A DNA stretch of 64,000 bases from Pardosa pseudoannulata (GCA_032207245.1 CM063504.1:86080710-86144709), one strand, 5' to 3'. Counted from the stretch's first letter, positions 47,560 through 59,057 are shown. A program made the numbers and translations. The notes: generated from the letters alone by a model not told the origin.

Positions 47560-48030
47560 TCCGTGTTATTGTTGTCAAACCCGGTAAGGAACAAACACTA
47601 CAGAGGTAAGCTCTAGTTTACCAGAAATAACGAAAACTCCAGATCACTCAGGTAAACCCCGAGCGCGTGAATCCCGTATATACCTAACGGAGGTATACCA
47701 CTGAAGTTGTCTCTGTTTAGTACTACCCAGAGGACACGTGCTGCTTGAGCTCGTGGCCTTGGACGCGAGAGACGTTGTACCCTGTGTACATGTTGCAAAG
47801 GCAAAAGATTCGGTTTACAATTTCCTTTTCCGATTAAGAATATGTGGAAAATTTTTAACCAATTTAAGGCCACATCACACGTCAACTTGTTCCAAAATAA
47901 ATCGGGTGATATTTTTTCGGTATCACCCGAGAAATTCTCACTCTGCATCGGGAAAATCAATTCTAAACTGAAACTGTTGCTTTATCTATGCGTATAGGTT
48001 GAAGTGGGATAAAGCCTTTCGTCTGTCTCC
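47560..48030. other. No gene seen; one strong hairpin
   Basis: Moderately GC-rich at 47640-47810. A 10-bp perfect stem TCGGGTGATA/TATCACCCGA with a 9-base loop lies at 47902-47930. No terminal CTAG follows, so it is not a Helitron end. Confidence 0.45.
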
Positions 48031-48042
48031 CATGAGAAATTA

Positions 48043-48301
48043 TTAGCCCTCGTGTTGCAAAAAGTAGACCGTCGAGCTACGGCCGATTGGTTAGGGTGCT
48101 GACCTTCAATACCGGAGTTCGTGGGTTCGAATCCCAATGTGGCATGGATTTTCGTAGCCGTTCGGAATCGGCTTTAAGCTGTAGGCCCCGGTCTCATTAG
48201 CCCTCGTGTTGCAAAAAGTAGACCGTAGCACTCCAAACCAAGCCAAGCCAAGTGAAGCAAAAAGTAGACCGTAGTGCTCCAAGCCAAATCAAAACCCACC
48301 A
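48043..48301 (+). mobile_element. Older SINE S1 (5'-truncated), interrupted by a younger S1
   Basis: Starts at 'ttagccctcgtgttgc' within the S1 body and resumes at 48257 with 'agtagaccgtagtgctcc' and a CAAA-type tail. Flanked by a perfect 11-bp duplication, atgagaaatta, at 48032-48042 and 48302-48312. Confidence 0.88.
48073..48256 (+). mobile_element. Younger SINE S1, nested in the older copy
   Basis: Contains GGCCGATTGG (A box), GGTTCGAATCC (B box) and the full S1 body to a CCAAGCCAAG tail. Flanked by a perfect 16-bp duplication, gcaaaaagtagaccgt, at 48057-48072 and 48257-48272, which is sequence of the older SINE tail. Confidence 0.92.
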
Positions 48302-48304
48302 ATG

Positions 48305-48500
48305 AGAAATTAAGCCACTTGACTCCTTACTCCTTAGGAGTTCATTTTTCATAGCTACATAGATGCCTTTCACTATGTCAGACATGTCCGGCATTTCTCC
48401 AAGTCTATGATGAAGGAATGAAGAAATTTTGCTAAGTATATGCGTCACTAAGTGATTTTTGAGTAAGTGACCGATTAAAGTCAGTTTGAGTAAGTCAACA
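48305..48500 (+). repeat. Dispersed repeat R3, copy 2
   Basis: Aligns with 45135-45310. It ends in several 'agtaagtga' / 'gagtaagt' words, which form a small local tandem pattern. The part just before the SINE nest (47980-48031) may be its left side. Confidence 0.75.
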
Positions 48501-48576
48501 GTTACAAATATGGTCTATATTCTACTTAAGGTGTGATTGGTGATAAGATATTTTAACCGGTTACATACATATGAGA

Positions 48577-48578
<2 letters not shown>

Positions 48579-48648
<70 letters not shown>
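48579..48648. repeat. (TA)n(CA)n microsatellite
   Basis: TA run to about 48630, then AC run. Confidence 0.95.
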
Positions 48649-48649
<1 letters not shown>

Positions 48650-49120
48650 TACACGAAAGATTCTTTTACATTAATATAGATTTTCTCCTCTTAGCTTTCG
48701 TCTGACAGGATAAATCCCAATCTTTTATTTTCCTAGAACATTATTAGAAATAAATTTTCACTTGTGGATATTTTTGTGGATTGAGGGAAGAACACTTTGA
48801 GTTCCCCTTTTCTATTATCTGCAAGTCTTACAGTTATTGGAATAAATAACAAATTTAAGGTATTAGTGGTACTAGCTGTAAAGTGTAGATTATGTTTTAT
48901 TTTCTCAAAGAGCGATTTTATTATTAAGAATTATCATTTTTAAGTAACAACGGTAGTTGAACAAATAAGCATTTGAATGTTAGCCGAACTACATAACGTT
49001 CAAAAAGAAAATATTAGATGTTTGTTTTTGAATTTTTTAAAGTTTTTTCATAAAAGAGTAGAAATCTATAAATTCGATTAATTCTATTATTTACCGGGGA
49101 ATTTACAAACTTATAACTTG
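48650..49120. other. No gene seen; AT-rich sequence
   Basis: Nothing supportable. Confidence 0.4.
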
Positions 49121-49124
49121 ATAA

Positions 49125-50600
49125 GAACTACAAAATAATAAATTGAAACACTAAAGAGAAATAATTATATATATTATTCTGTCGAAGACTAAGAAATTAA
49201 TAAATTAAAAGCCTTCCTGTTCTTTAGCCTCCTTAGCCATACATAAAACTAAGGAAATCTGGGAGCAGACATCAATCCTCTGCAACTCTTCTGTATTTTG
49301 ATTTATTTTCGAGCTATAAAACTCCATCTCTATCACTGTTTCAGAGGAGGATAAAAAATATATTTCGACAGAGAAGACATTCCATTGCATTCAGTTCGGT
49401 AATAAATGGCGGCGCGCTGTATCACATAATAATTTCAAATATGCCATTAAAATAAGAAGAGCCTCCTTGAGAAAGGGGTCATAACTTACTTAATAATTAC
49501 AAAATAATAAATCGAAACATTAGAGAGAAATCATTGTATATTTAACATAATATATTCTAACGCAGACAAAAACTAACAGAATATATTCTGTACGTTCTTT
49601 TCTTCGACTTCAGTAGGCATGTATAAAGTCTTCCGTAAATTCATGGAGCAGAGATCAATCTTCTGCAACTCTTCTGTATTTTGATTTATTTTCGAGCTAT
49701 AAAACTCCATCTCTATCACTGTTTCAGAGGAAGATAAAAAATATATTTCGACAGAGAAGACATTCCATTGCATTCAGTTCGGTAATAAATGGCGGCGGGC
49801 TGTATCACATAATAATTTCAAATATGCCATTAAAATAAGAAGAGCCTCCTTGAGAAAGGGGTGATAATTTACTTAATAATTACAAAATAATAAATCGAAA
49901 CATTAGAGAGAAATCATTGTATATTTAACATAATATATTCTAAAGCAGACAAAAAATAACAAAATATATTCTGTATGTTCTTTTCTTCGACTTCAGTAGA
50001 CATGTGTGAAGTTTTCCGTAAATTCATGGAGCAGTGATCAGTCATCTGCGACTATTCTGTCCTTTGATTTATTTTTATAAAAACCCCTTTTTATCAGTGT
50101 TTTAGGGGAAAATAAAAATAAATTTCGACAGCAAAGATATTCCATCGCATCTAGTTTGGTAATAGATGTCGGCGCAGTTTTACATTACAATTTCAAATAT
50201 GCCATTAAAATAAGAAGAGCCTCCTTGAGAAAGGGGTCATAACTTACTTAATAATTACAAAATAATAAATCGAAACATTAGAGAGAAATCATTGTAAATA
50301 TATTCTAACGCAGACAAAAAATAACAAAATATATTCTGTATGTTCTTTTCTTCGACTTCAGTAGACATGTGTGAAGTTTTCCGTAATTCATGGAGCAGTG
50401 ATCAGTCATCTGCAGATATTCCGTCCTTTGATTTATTTTTATAAAACCTCCTTTTTATCAGTGTTTTAGAGGAAAATAAAAATAAATTTCGACAGCGAAG
50501 ATATTCCATCGCATTTAGTTTGGTAATAGATGTCGGCGCAGTTTTACATTACAATTTCAAATATGCCATTAAAATAAGAAGAGCTTTCTCGAGAAAGGGA
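49125..50600. repeat. Tandem array, 4 units of 364-383 bp
   Basis: The marker 'gccattaaaataagaagagc' recurs at 49443, 49826, 50201 and 50565. Units 1-2 and units 3-4 form two more similar pairs. The minus-strand frames at 49205-49390 and 49573-49773 both read MQWNVFSVEIYFLSSSETVI and onward, but units 3 and 4 break this frame, so it follows the DNA similarity. Confidence 0.93.
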
Positions 50601-50940
50601 GGGGTGGGTGGATAAGCGTTTTCCACTGAAGTAGGGTAAAGAAGAGCGTCCGGAGGCTAGAGAAAGCGCCGTATTCTCGACTGATGCCGGCTCTTTTTCC
50701 GCGTGCCGTAAGAGGTATACGATCGGGTTACCAGAAGAATTCATTTGGTGCCGGGAGGGTGTTGCAGGCAGAAATTATCGACGGCCACGGTTTAGCTTTG
50801 CTCGGGCGAAAAAATTTATGCTGAACGGATTTTCGCTGCAAATTTAGAGGTATCTGCTGGGAAGAGGTACTCGTCACGTGATAGGCAAAGAGAGCTTCAG
50901 TACTAGAGTACAGGTACGAAGGCTGATCTCTTTTAAAATC
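50600..50940. promoter_or_regulatory. CpG-rich patch, candidate promoter or first exon
   Basis: Against AT-rich flanks this stretch has many CpG (gcgtccgg, gaaagcgccg, tttccgcgtgccg, atcgacggccacgg, gctcgggcg). Frames open on the minus strand (50544-50744, 50728-50994) show no known domain. Possible splice-donor-like 'acag|gtacga' lies near 50910. A TE fragment is an equally simple explanation. Confidence 0.3.
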
Positions 50941-50944
50941 TTTT

Positions 50945-51905
50945 TTTACGGGAAGAACTAATATTTTTTTGTTAATCAATAGTGTGTTTAACACTCGACG
51001 GGCTGTAAACTTCTTATAGTACTGAAACTAGCAACAGTTATATATAATAAACTAGTCACTGGAAAAAGAATATTAAAGATTATGAGAAGATATTTATAAT
51101 TGAGGACATTCACCTTTTAATGTCACGTAAAATATTTGGGACTGATTAGTGCCTATCTGAAATATAAATTAAAATAAATTATTTTGTACTGCACTTCTAT
51201 ATGATCTTGTTACTAATATTTATTAAAATTCGAATAAAACAAAACTATTTGCATAAACTTAAAATGAGACCCTGAAAATGTTTTTCCTTGCTTTTGAACT
51301 TACTGTACAAAACGTAAATGTTTTATATTGATTTTATAATAAAAGAAATTAATATATAATTCTGTTTGGTCCTTTTCTATAAATTACATAATTATATCAC
51401 TAATGTTACATTTCATACTTTTAAATGTTTTTTACTAAACACAGTAGGTATTTTCAAATCTGTCTTATACTGTTTTATTTTTTTACTTTTTTATTTTTGT
51501 GTTAGAGATTGGGCATTGGGTAGATGATCAGCTATGAGAGGAAATTCAGTGCCTACCAAATAGCATTACAAATTATACAAATTCTTAAAAGTTTCCTAAA
51601 AAATTTTTTTTTTCATAATCCTAACTTTTTAGAAGATTTGTGCTGTAACTCAAGATACATTCCATGACTGTAATTTATAGCATATAAAATTTTCACTGAG
51701 ATTGTAAAGCCTCTTTTCTGGCGATTCTACAGTTTATATCATTCAACAAAATATTTACAAGAATCTTAGAACATAAAATACAAAGCCAATACAAGTAAGT
51801 CACAGGTAGAAAAAAAAAGTATGCAGTGTTTCTTTGATTCCAGCCAGCAGTTATATCAGTGTGAAAAAACTCGGTGGTTTGTAAATCCAGGCTGAATGGA
51901 ATGCA
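50945..51905. other. No gene seen; AT-rich sequence
   Basis: Nothing supportable. Confidence 0.4.
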
Positions 51906-51914
51906 TTCGACTTA

Positions 51915-52194
51915 TGTAGCCTCCACACTATGGCCAATCGTTCCCCATTCCTGATGGTGACCTTGGACGATGGTTCACGGGTTGCATCCACATGCTGGGC
52001 CACTAAAGGATCTGAGAGCGTGGATTCGTCCATAGGGTCAACTGAGCACTTTAGTTGTGCATCTGGCTGCTTTGATCTTTGGAGAAAATCGTCCGACAAG
52101 GCTATTTTATCGTCTGTCACCATCGACCACGATAAGCCATACCCTCTCCAGACGGTGATGATGGCTTGCAGTGGATCATAGTGTAGAGGGGCCT
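51915..52194 (-). mobile_element. MITE family M1, copy D
   Basis: 280 bp. TIR cores at 51920-51933 and 52176-52189 (two changes in the right one). TTA flanks at 51912-51914 and 52195-52197. A minus-strand frame (51851-52306) crosses the entire element. Confidence 0.88.
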
Positions 52195-52199
52195 TTAAA

Positions 52200-53735
52200 T
52201 AGCCACAAAACAAACAAACTGCACCGTCAATCAACTTCAAAAAAGAAAAGGTGTATGTTAAAACCACGTTTATACAATAGTCATTCTGTGGACTAGAAAG
52301 AAACATTCAGTAGACCTTCAAGATATAAGACTAAACAACATACGAGAATATCAGCCATTCGAGAGGTGGTCTCCAATGGAATAAGCGAAGATGGAGATTG
52401 CAAGAGAAAGAAAAGCGAATTGTTTAATATAAAATTTACTTTTTTTACATTTCTTTTATTTTAAATTGTACTTTATTTTATATTTTTAATGAATCTTAAT
52501 TATATAAACAATTTTCAAAAATTTGACAACACAAAAATGTTGTCAATATCATAAACTAATGTAGAAGCATTTTTCAAACTATGGAACATTTCTCGGAGAT
52601 TAAGATCAATTTGTGAATGGCATTTTAGCTATATCTGTATCTTCTCGCTTTTTACAAGTCACTGTGTTCTTTTTGAATGGAAATGCTGCTCGCTTAAAGC
52701 AATGAAACGGCTATCTGCGTACTTTCTTTTACTTTTTGTGCCATACTTACGTCAGCTTTGCATTTTATTCTGCATACTGGCAGATTTTATTCCTTTTATT
52801 TAGAAGCGTAAATATTAACTTCTCGTAAATAGCTCATATAATACATACATATATGTTGAATATTTGAATGTATAAAAATACGGATTATCTGAATTTTTAC
52901 ATTGAAATGAATGTAATACAATATACTAGAGGGTTAACTGTACACCAAAATAATTGTCCTTTATCTGTCTCCATTCATAATATTATTTAGTAAACATTAA
53001 CATTTTATCCGATTATAAAATAAAAATTATTTTTCTAAAATTGATCGAAAAAAGGTTAATTTTTAACTATAGAGTAAATTCGCCTCTTACATTTCCTTTA
53101 TTTTTTTCAAAAGCTTAAATACTTTCAATTGATCATTCTGAAAACAACTTATTCATGTAAGGCAGACTAAGAGAAACACCAAGTAAACATTATTCCCATA
53201 ATCATTTTTCTTGTAACGAATATGGAACAATGTGTAGGTATCACATGTTTCTGAAAATTCATCATAAAAACTGCTGTAATCATGTGAAGTCACGCATCTC
53301 ATCTGATACGCAACAGTTTTGAAAGATGTATCAACATGAATATGAAGCGTTGACATGCAATCTGTTTTAACCTACAGTTTTGGGCGGTTGTGGGTTGTCT
53401 TATATCATGTGTGAGTGAATATTTATATATTTGTATATACGTATGTATATTCTTATATACTTGTAAATGCATATGCATACAACACAGTAATAGGCATGTA
53501 TATATGAAACATAGTGATGGACACACTATGCATCAGCCGTAGAGCTCAGTAGTCGGGACCGAATTGATGTTGTCGTGGTCGAGAAAAAGACAAGTGTTTT
53601 CAGAGGAAAATCAGCAGCAGTTTTATTTGGTCATTTCCCACAAAAATTAGCCATGCGGCCTCTTATAACCTTAGGGGCGCCACCCCTAAGCACTTAGAAA
53701 GTAATTCTAAGTGTGGATTAAGAATGCTTTAGTGA
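52200..53735. other. No gene seen; AT-rich sequence
   Basis: Nothing supportable. ATAT/GTAT-rich part at 53410-53510. Confidence 0.4.
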
Positions 53736-53743
53736 GAATTTTA

Positions 53744-54041
53744 AGGCCCCTCCACATTATGGTCCACTGCAAGCCATTACCACCGTCTGGAGGGGGTATG
53801 GCTTATCGTGGTCGATGGGGGCAGACGATAAAATAGCTTTGGCGGACGATGGCTTCGGAAGCGGTTTTTCTCCAAAGATTAAAGGCAGCTAGATGCTCAG
53901 CTAAAGTGCGCAGTAGACCCTATGGGCGCATCCATGCGTTCGGTTCATTTAGTGGCCCAGCGTGTGGATGCAACCCGTGAACCATAGATCGAGGCCATCA
54001 TCAGGAAGTGGTGAAAAATTGGCCATAGTGTGGAGGCTGCA
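53744..54041 (+). mobile_element. MITE family M1, copy E
   Basis: 298 bp. TIR cores at 53749-53762 (CCTCCACATTATGG, one change) and 54023-54036. TTA flanks at 53741-53743 and 54042-54044. Confidence 0.9.
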
Positions 54042-54044
54042 TTA

Positions 54045-54635
54045 GAAATCTTAGTTCAACGAAAGTAGGTTGGCGAGTTCGTATCGCCAAGAGAAAGGAG
54101 ATTTTATCTGTTACAAAGAGTTAAAAGCCATGAGATTACTAGAAAGACATATCGCGGACTTGGTGGGCTTTTAATATAGGAGTTAGTAATTTTAATTCTA
54201 AGATTAAATTTTTTTTAATTTTTACATTACATATATATACATACATATGTAAAAGAGATTAAAAGCTTAAAAAGTAGAGGGTTTGTAAAAGTTATCTTAT
54301 TTTGATTTGCTTCCCTTTTTTATTTATTTTTTTTTGTAGCTTTTATGCACAATTCCTTTCTCTTCAGAAGACTAATTTAATTTTCTGTTAAAGGATTAGA
54401 TTAAAAACAAAAGTTTTATCATCTCACCATTCGTTGTATTGTACACACACGTACACTCACACTCGCGCTCATTTATCTCTCTCTATGTGTGTGTACATAT
54501 ATACCTGTTATATTCCTTGGATGACGGCCAAATGGTTTGTTAAGTCCGCATGCCACATCTATTAGGTTTTTGGGGTGGCTGGGAATAGCTACAAATTTAA
54601 TTATTCCATAACTTATAATTATTTCGTAGCATTTC
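54045..54635. other. No gene seen
   Basis: AT-rich, ending with an ACAC/CTCT-rich part near 54440-54500. Confidence 0.4.
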
Positions 54636-54639
54636 AAAC

Positions 54640-54653
54640 TCTCTCTCTCTCTC

Positions 54654-54716
<63 letters not shown>
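54640..54716. repeat. (CT)n(TA)n microsatellite
   Basis: CT run to about 54657, then TA run. Confidence 0.95.
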
Positions 54717-54719
<3 letters not shown>

Positions 54720-55019
54720 ACAGGAATTGTATAACTGCTTAACACATTTGAAATTATAGTCCCTATTCTTTTTACTTGCCAGGACTACTGGGCAAGGAGA
54801 AGCCTCAGCAACTATATTATTTAAGTAAATTGCAGTCGAGCCATTTTGGTGAAAAGAACGGGCCCAGTTCGTAGCGAAGCTTAAACTTTACTCATTACCT
54901 GCTAAAACTGAGATCTTTACCAGTCAACGACAGACAAGAGAATGCCACAAAAAACTCTTTGCTCGAACAGAGGTGTACTCAAGAGCGAAGACAGAAAGAA
55001 TTTTCCCAAGGGACAAGGA

Positions 55020-55075
55020 TTAGCCCTCGCGTTGCAAAAAGTAGACCGTAGCACTCCAAACCAAACCAAACCAAA
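55020..55075 (+). mobile_element. SINE S1, 5'-truncated
   Basis: Only the last ~56 bp ('ttagccctcgcgttgc', 'agtagaccgtagcactcc', CAAAC tail). Flanked by cccaagggacaagga (55005-55019) and cccaaggaacaagga (55076-55090), 14 of 15 matching. This shows truncation during insertion. Confidence 0.92.
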
Positions 55076-55346
55076 CCCAAGGAACAAGGAACTTAGCGAA
55101 TTTAAGCGTTAGATCTGGAGAAAAGCTGAGTCATTTGCCGGCAACAGCTAGAAAACGTATTGAATCGACAGAAAATTTACATCTACTGGAGAGAAAGCTT
55201 TGGGAAATGTATTGGAAGAATTTTAAGTTGAGCACAATCCTTTGATTGGGACATTTTGAGGATGGGAAAATAGATTTTTAGGAATTAGAATGGGAGAGAT
55301 TAGGTTTTTAAGGAAATATTAAACTGAAATATTTTTGATATATAAC

Positions 55347-55495
<149 letters not shown>

Positions 55496-55759
55496 GTGTG
55501 TAATTTCTGTAAGAATTAAAATATTACTATTTAATAACTCTTTTAAATGAAACTCATATAAACACATCTGGATCTTGTGTATTTGATCTCTATGTCGTTA
55601 TTATAATCATACTGCTTGCTGCATTTGAAAAGAAATAACCTCTTACTGTTTATTGCTAATATCTGTAGAACTCATAGCATTTCACATTAAAGTATAATCT
55701 TCATAATAATTCATTAAACCTTTAAAATAAAATAAAATTACCTTCGTAAATTAAATGAA

Positions 55760-56370
55760 TTAGTTAAATTTTACTATAATGATTACCATTTTTTATGCGG
55801 TATATTCAAGTAGCTAACTGACAGCACAGAATGTTTCTTCAACTAGCATAGGAAAATTCTCATCTTTCGTACTTTCTCTCTCCCAGGAGAAATGTAACTC
55901 TTCTCCAAGAATAAAATGATTCTTTCCATACCCCTGCAACTTTAACAGCTAGTTCTGTTCTTATGCGAGGATTTTCGGCTGAAATGTCAAGATTGATAGA
56001 TGCACCGGAGCGTTTAAAGTTTTCGCCTAAGCTCTAGATTTAAAAGCACTATAAATTCCATTACGATTGCAATATCTCCGATTTGTTTAAACATTGTTCG
56101 GATTCATACGGATGTACGCTTATTTCGAAATTTCCGCGTTTTCATTAATACATGGGTATATTTATAGAGTTCTTTATTACCAGGTTTTTATAATGTGTTA
56201 CGAAAGAGAAAACATATACTTACCTAAGGTGAAGCGTGTTGGGCAATGAGTTATATTATGTTGAAAAAACAACGTTGACTTAGTATTCTGAAATTTTTAT
56301 TTTATTGATATAGTTAACCTTTGTAATTTATAGTTTAATAAACTAAGCTATTATTTAAAATTTGATTACA
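55760..56370 (+). repeat. Direct repeat, left copy
   Basis: Aligns with about 57110-57735: shared 'gattttcggctgaaatgtca', 'agatttaaaagcact' and 'tttgtttaaacattgttcgg'. The similarity is strongest over 55790-56150 and fades after that. Confidence 0.85.
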
Positions 56371-56380
56371 TTGAAGAGGG

Positions 56381-57002
56381 AATATTTTACGAATATATCT
56401 GTTTGTCTGTTTCCTTATAACTCAAGATCCAGACAACCTAATAACGTGAAATTTTGAACACGTTCGCAATCCTGATTTGCAAGCCCACAACTTAATTCTG
56501 AAAGTTGGTTTTCCAATAATGCTGACCCGAAATATTGATGCACCCAGGTTGTGCAATGGCCAAAGTTTAATTGTGAAAAAGCTGATGCAACGTGTCATTC
56601 AAGCCACAGTACTCACAGAGTGTGGTAAGGGTGAGAATGTCTTCATTCTAAGAATACCTATAATTCCCTCAGACAACATCATACAATTTAAGAGAATACA
56701 GTTCCCTTTTAAACTGTACTTTGCCATGGCAATCAACAAATCACAGGGCCAGTCTCTTGAAATTGCTAGTATAGACTTGCAGACACCATGCTTTTTTCAT
56801 GGGCAGTTGAATATGGCCTCCTCCAGAGTGGGCAAAGAGGAAAATCTTTTTGTACAGACTCCAAATGGAACTGCTAAAAATGTTGTCTATCACATTGCTT
56901 TAAGATAAATGTACTCTTTTATTGTATACAAATAAACAGTTTTGTACGCTTCTACAGAAAACCTTATTTTTAACCCGGGCAAAGCCGGGTACTTGCAGCT
57001 AG
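56381..57002 (+). mobile_element. Helitron 3' part with helicase end and terminal hairpin
   Basis: Contains the helicase C-terminus (56470-56908) and then, 65 bp later, the stem ACCCGG-GCAAAG-CCGGGT (56973-56990), eight bases, and CTAG (56999-57002) followed by T. This layout (helicase end, short UTR, hairpin, CTRR, T) is diagnostic for the 3' end of a Helitron. The Rep domain and 5' end are missing. Confidence 0.88.
56470..56908 (+). pseudogene. Helitron Rep/helicase C-terminal fragment (Pif1-like)
   Basis: The frame has HNLILKVGFPIMLTRNIDAP and LCNGQSLIVKKL, followed by AMAINKSQGQSL and QLNMASSRV. In Helitron RepHel proteins these are the late motifs of the Pif1-like superfamily 1 helicase (LKxGxPVMLLRNL...GLCNGTRL, FAMTINKSQGQ(S/T), YVALSRV) near the protein C-terminus. 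The natural stop at 56906-56908 is kept. About 145 codons survive; the Walker A/B motifs and the HUH Rep nuclease are absent, so it is inactive. No frameshift is present within the fragment, so it is fairly young. Confidence 0.88.
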
Positions 57003-57109
57003 TGTATATTATTGTTAACACGCGTTATAAAATTTCTGTTTAAAGGAAATGTATTATATTAATTAATAAAACTTTTTAATTGATCAAACAAAATTTTCAA
57101 TGAAGCTAG

Positions 57110-57735
57110 AATAGACTATTCAAATTTTACTGTAAGGATTGTCATTTTCTTCACGGCATATTCAAATTACTTACTGACAGCTTCGAATGTAACTCCATCT
57201 AGAATATGAAAATTCTCATATTTCGGAGCTCTCTCCTCCAGGGAGAAATGCAACTTTTCTGTCAGAATAAAACGATACTTCCCGTACCCTTGCAACTTTA
57301 ACTGCTACTTCTGTCCTAATGGGGAGATTTTCGGCTGAAATGTCAAGATTGCTAGATGCACTGGAGCGTTTAGTGGGCGGAAGTTTTCTTCGCAGTTCCA
57401 GATTTAAAAGCACTGTAAATTCCATTAAGATTTCCAGATTTCCGGTTTGTTTAAACATTGTTCGGATTTATACGAATGTACGTGAATTTCAAAATTTTAT
57501 AATCCGAGTTTTAATTAATGCATAATAGATTTTGAATGTAGCTCTATGGTATTTTGTTTATTTACATTGAAACAAAACCAGATACTTATCTAAGCTACTT
57601 TCGGAGATACTGTATCTAAAATTAGTGCCCAGTCTTCAAAAATATTTTGCGATTTGAAAATTTTCGCTTTAAATTTATATTTAGTCATCATAGCCATTAA
57701 TTTTATAAGTTGAATTATTTATTAAAATTTAATTG
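57110..57735 (+). repeat. Direct repeat, right copy
   Basis: Partner of 55760-56370, about 1.35 kb downstream. The Helitron remnant lies between the two copies. Confidence 0.85.
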
Positions 57736-57789
57736 CATATGAGAAGACCATTTTAAGAAGAAAATTCAGTTTCATACTGTGTATGTATG

Positions 57790-57792
<3 letters not shown>

Positions 57793-57872
<80 letters not shown>

Positions 57873-57926
57873 ATATATATATTATATATATGTATGTATA
57901 TATATGTATATATATAATACATATAT

Positions 57927-58006
<80 letters not shown>

Positions 58007-58012
58007 CATATA
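57793..58012. repeat. Compound (TA)n/(AC)n microsatellite
   Basis: TA run 57796-57862, mixed TATATG/ATAATA to 57928, AC run to about 57968, TA run to 58012. Confidence 0.95.
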
Positions 58013-58014
58013 TA

Positions 58015-58095
58015 TGTACGGTCCTGGGACTTCTCGTACTGAAGCCCGTTGCTCTGACCACTGAGCCACAGATACGTTGGCAGTGAAGGGTTTCA
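58015..58095 (-). mobile_element. tRNA-like SINE head, truncated (third type)
   Basis: The minus strand reads TCTGTGGCTCAGTGGTCAGA, a good A box, then 'gcaacgggcttcagtacgag'. The expected B box is not intact before the microsatellite begins. Neither S1 nor S2. Confidence 0.45.
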
Positions 58096-58169
58096 AGCGG
58101 CATTTTAATAATCTCAATAAGCGCTTAATTCTGGATTTTTAATAAAAAAATATTTTCTATTGGATCAAA

Positions 58170-58300
58170 CTGTGAATCTAAACCATTCTCGAATCGAATC
58201 AACTTAATTACATACACGAAATTTCATCAAAATCAGTCCAGCCGTTTAGGAGGAGTATTACTACAAACACACGTGTAGGAGAATTTTATATATAAAGATA
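58170..58300 (+). repeat. Transposon 3'-end-like segment
   Basis: 'aaatttcatcaaaatcagtc', 'cagccgtttaggaggag' and a final 'ttttatatataaagat' form a sequence type often seen at 3' regions of arthropod non-LTR elements or Helitrons. Assignment is from memory. Confidence 0.35.
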
Positions 58301-58657
58301 TATATGAATAATGATGTGGGAAAACGAAGATTAAGTATAACAGGAAAAGCATATACTCAGAAACATAGAAATAATTTCGGTTTCATCATGATAGAGAGTG
58401 CCACTTATCTAGCAATAAATTGCCGAATAGAAGAGTTTCGTCAAACAGAAGCATTGAAGTTCTTTTTTCCATTTGTGTGCTTCATTTGTTATATTCAATT
58501 AGCTTTGACTGATGACAGTTAATAATAATAATATTATTATTACTCTATTATGATGGGGTCTTGAAAACAATAATAACAAAGATAATAATAATAATGCCTT
58601 ATTTAAAATGAATTATAATAAAATCTTGTACTTAAAAATTTCTTAACTTTATTTTTT

Positions 58658-58703
58658 CGTTATTATTATTATTATTATTGTTATAATAATAATAATAATA
58701 ATA

Positions 58704-58739
<36 letters not shown>

Positions 58740-58740
58740 T
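58658..58740. repeat. (ATT)n/(AAT)n microsatellite
   Basis: Inverted ATT and AAT runs that can pair; smaller AAT runs at 58522-58545 and 58580-58596. Confidence 0.95.
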
Positions 58741-58744
58741 TACT

Positions 58745-59050
58745 TTAGCTGCAAAAGAAAGTTTCAGCTCATTTTATGTGCTGGTGTTTTAAAAACGGCG
58801 TCAATAATTTTACAAAGGTAACCCGTTTTTTTCTGTAGCAACATCATAATTATTCTTATTTTGTAAATCTAATAAAACAAAAACATATACCTAGTTAAAT
58901 ATCTGTCAAGAATTTTTTAGATATCTCACTATAAAACAAACATGCTGTGAATACAAATCGAACAAGCAATCTCTGCAGTTTTACTATAACTAGGCCAGAA
59001 AAGTCCAGCCTTTGTCTAGATTAATAAAAGTAATCACTTTACTATAAAAG
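58745..59050. other. No gene seen
   Basis: Nothing supportable. Confidence 0.4.
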
Positions 59051-59057
59051 TGGCATT

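Noticed and set aside
47902..47930. Helitron 3' end or transcription terminator
   Set aside because: A strong hairpin, but no CTAG or CTRR follows within 15 bases, and intrinsic terminators do not apply to this type of genome.
49205..49773. Conserved MQWNVFSVEIY peptide in two units
   Set aside because: Protein identity follows from DNA identity of units 1 and 2; units 3 and 4 do not keep the frame.
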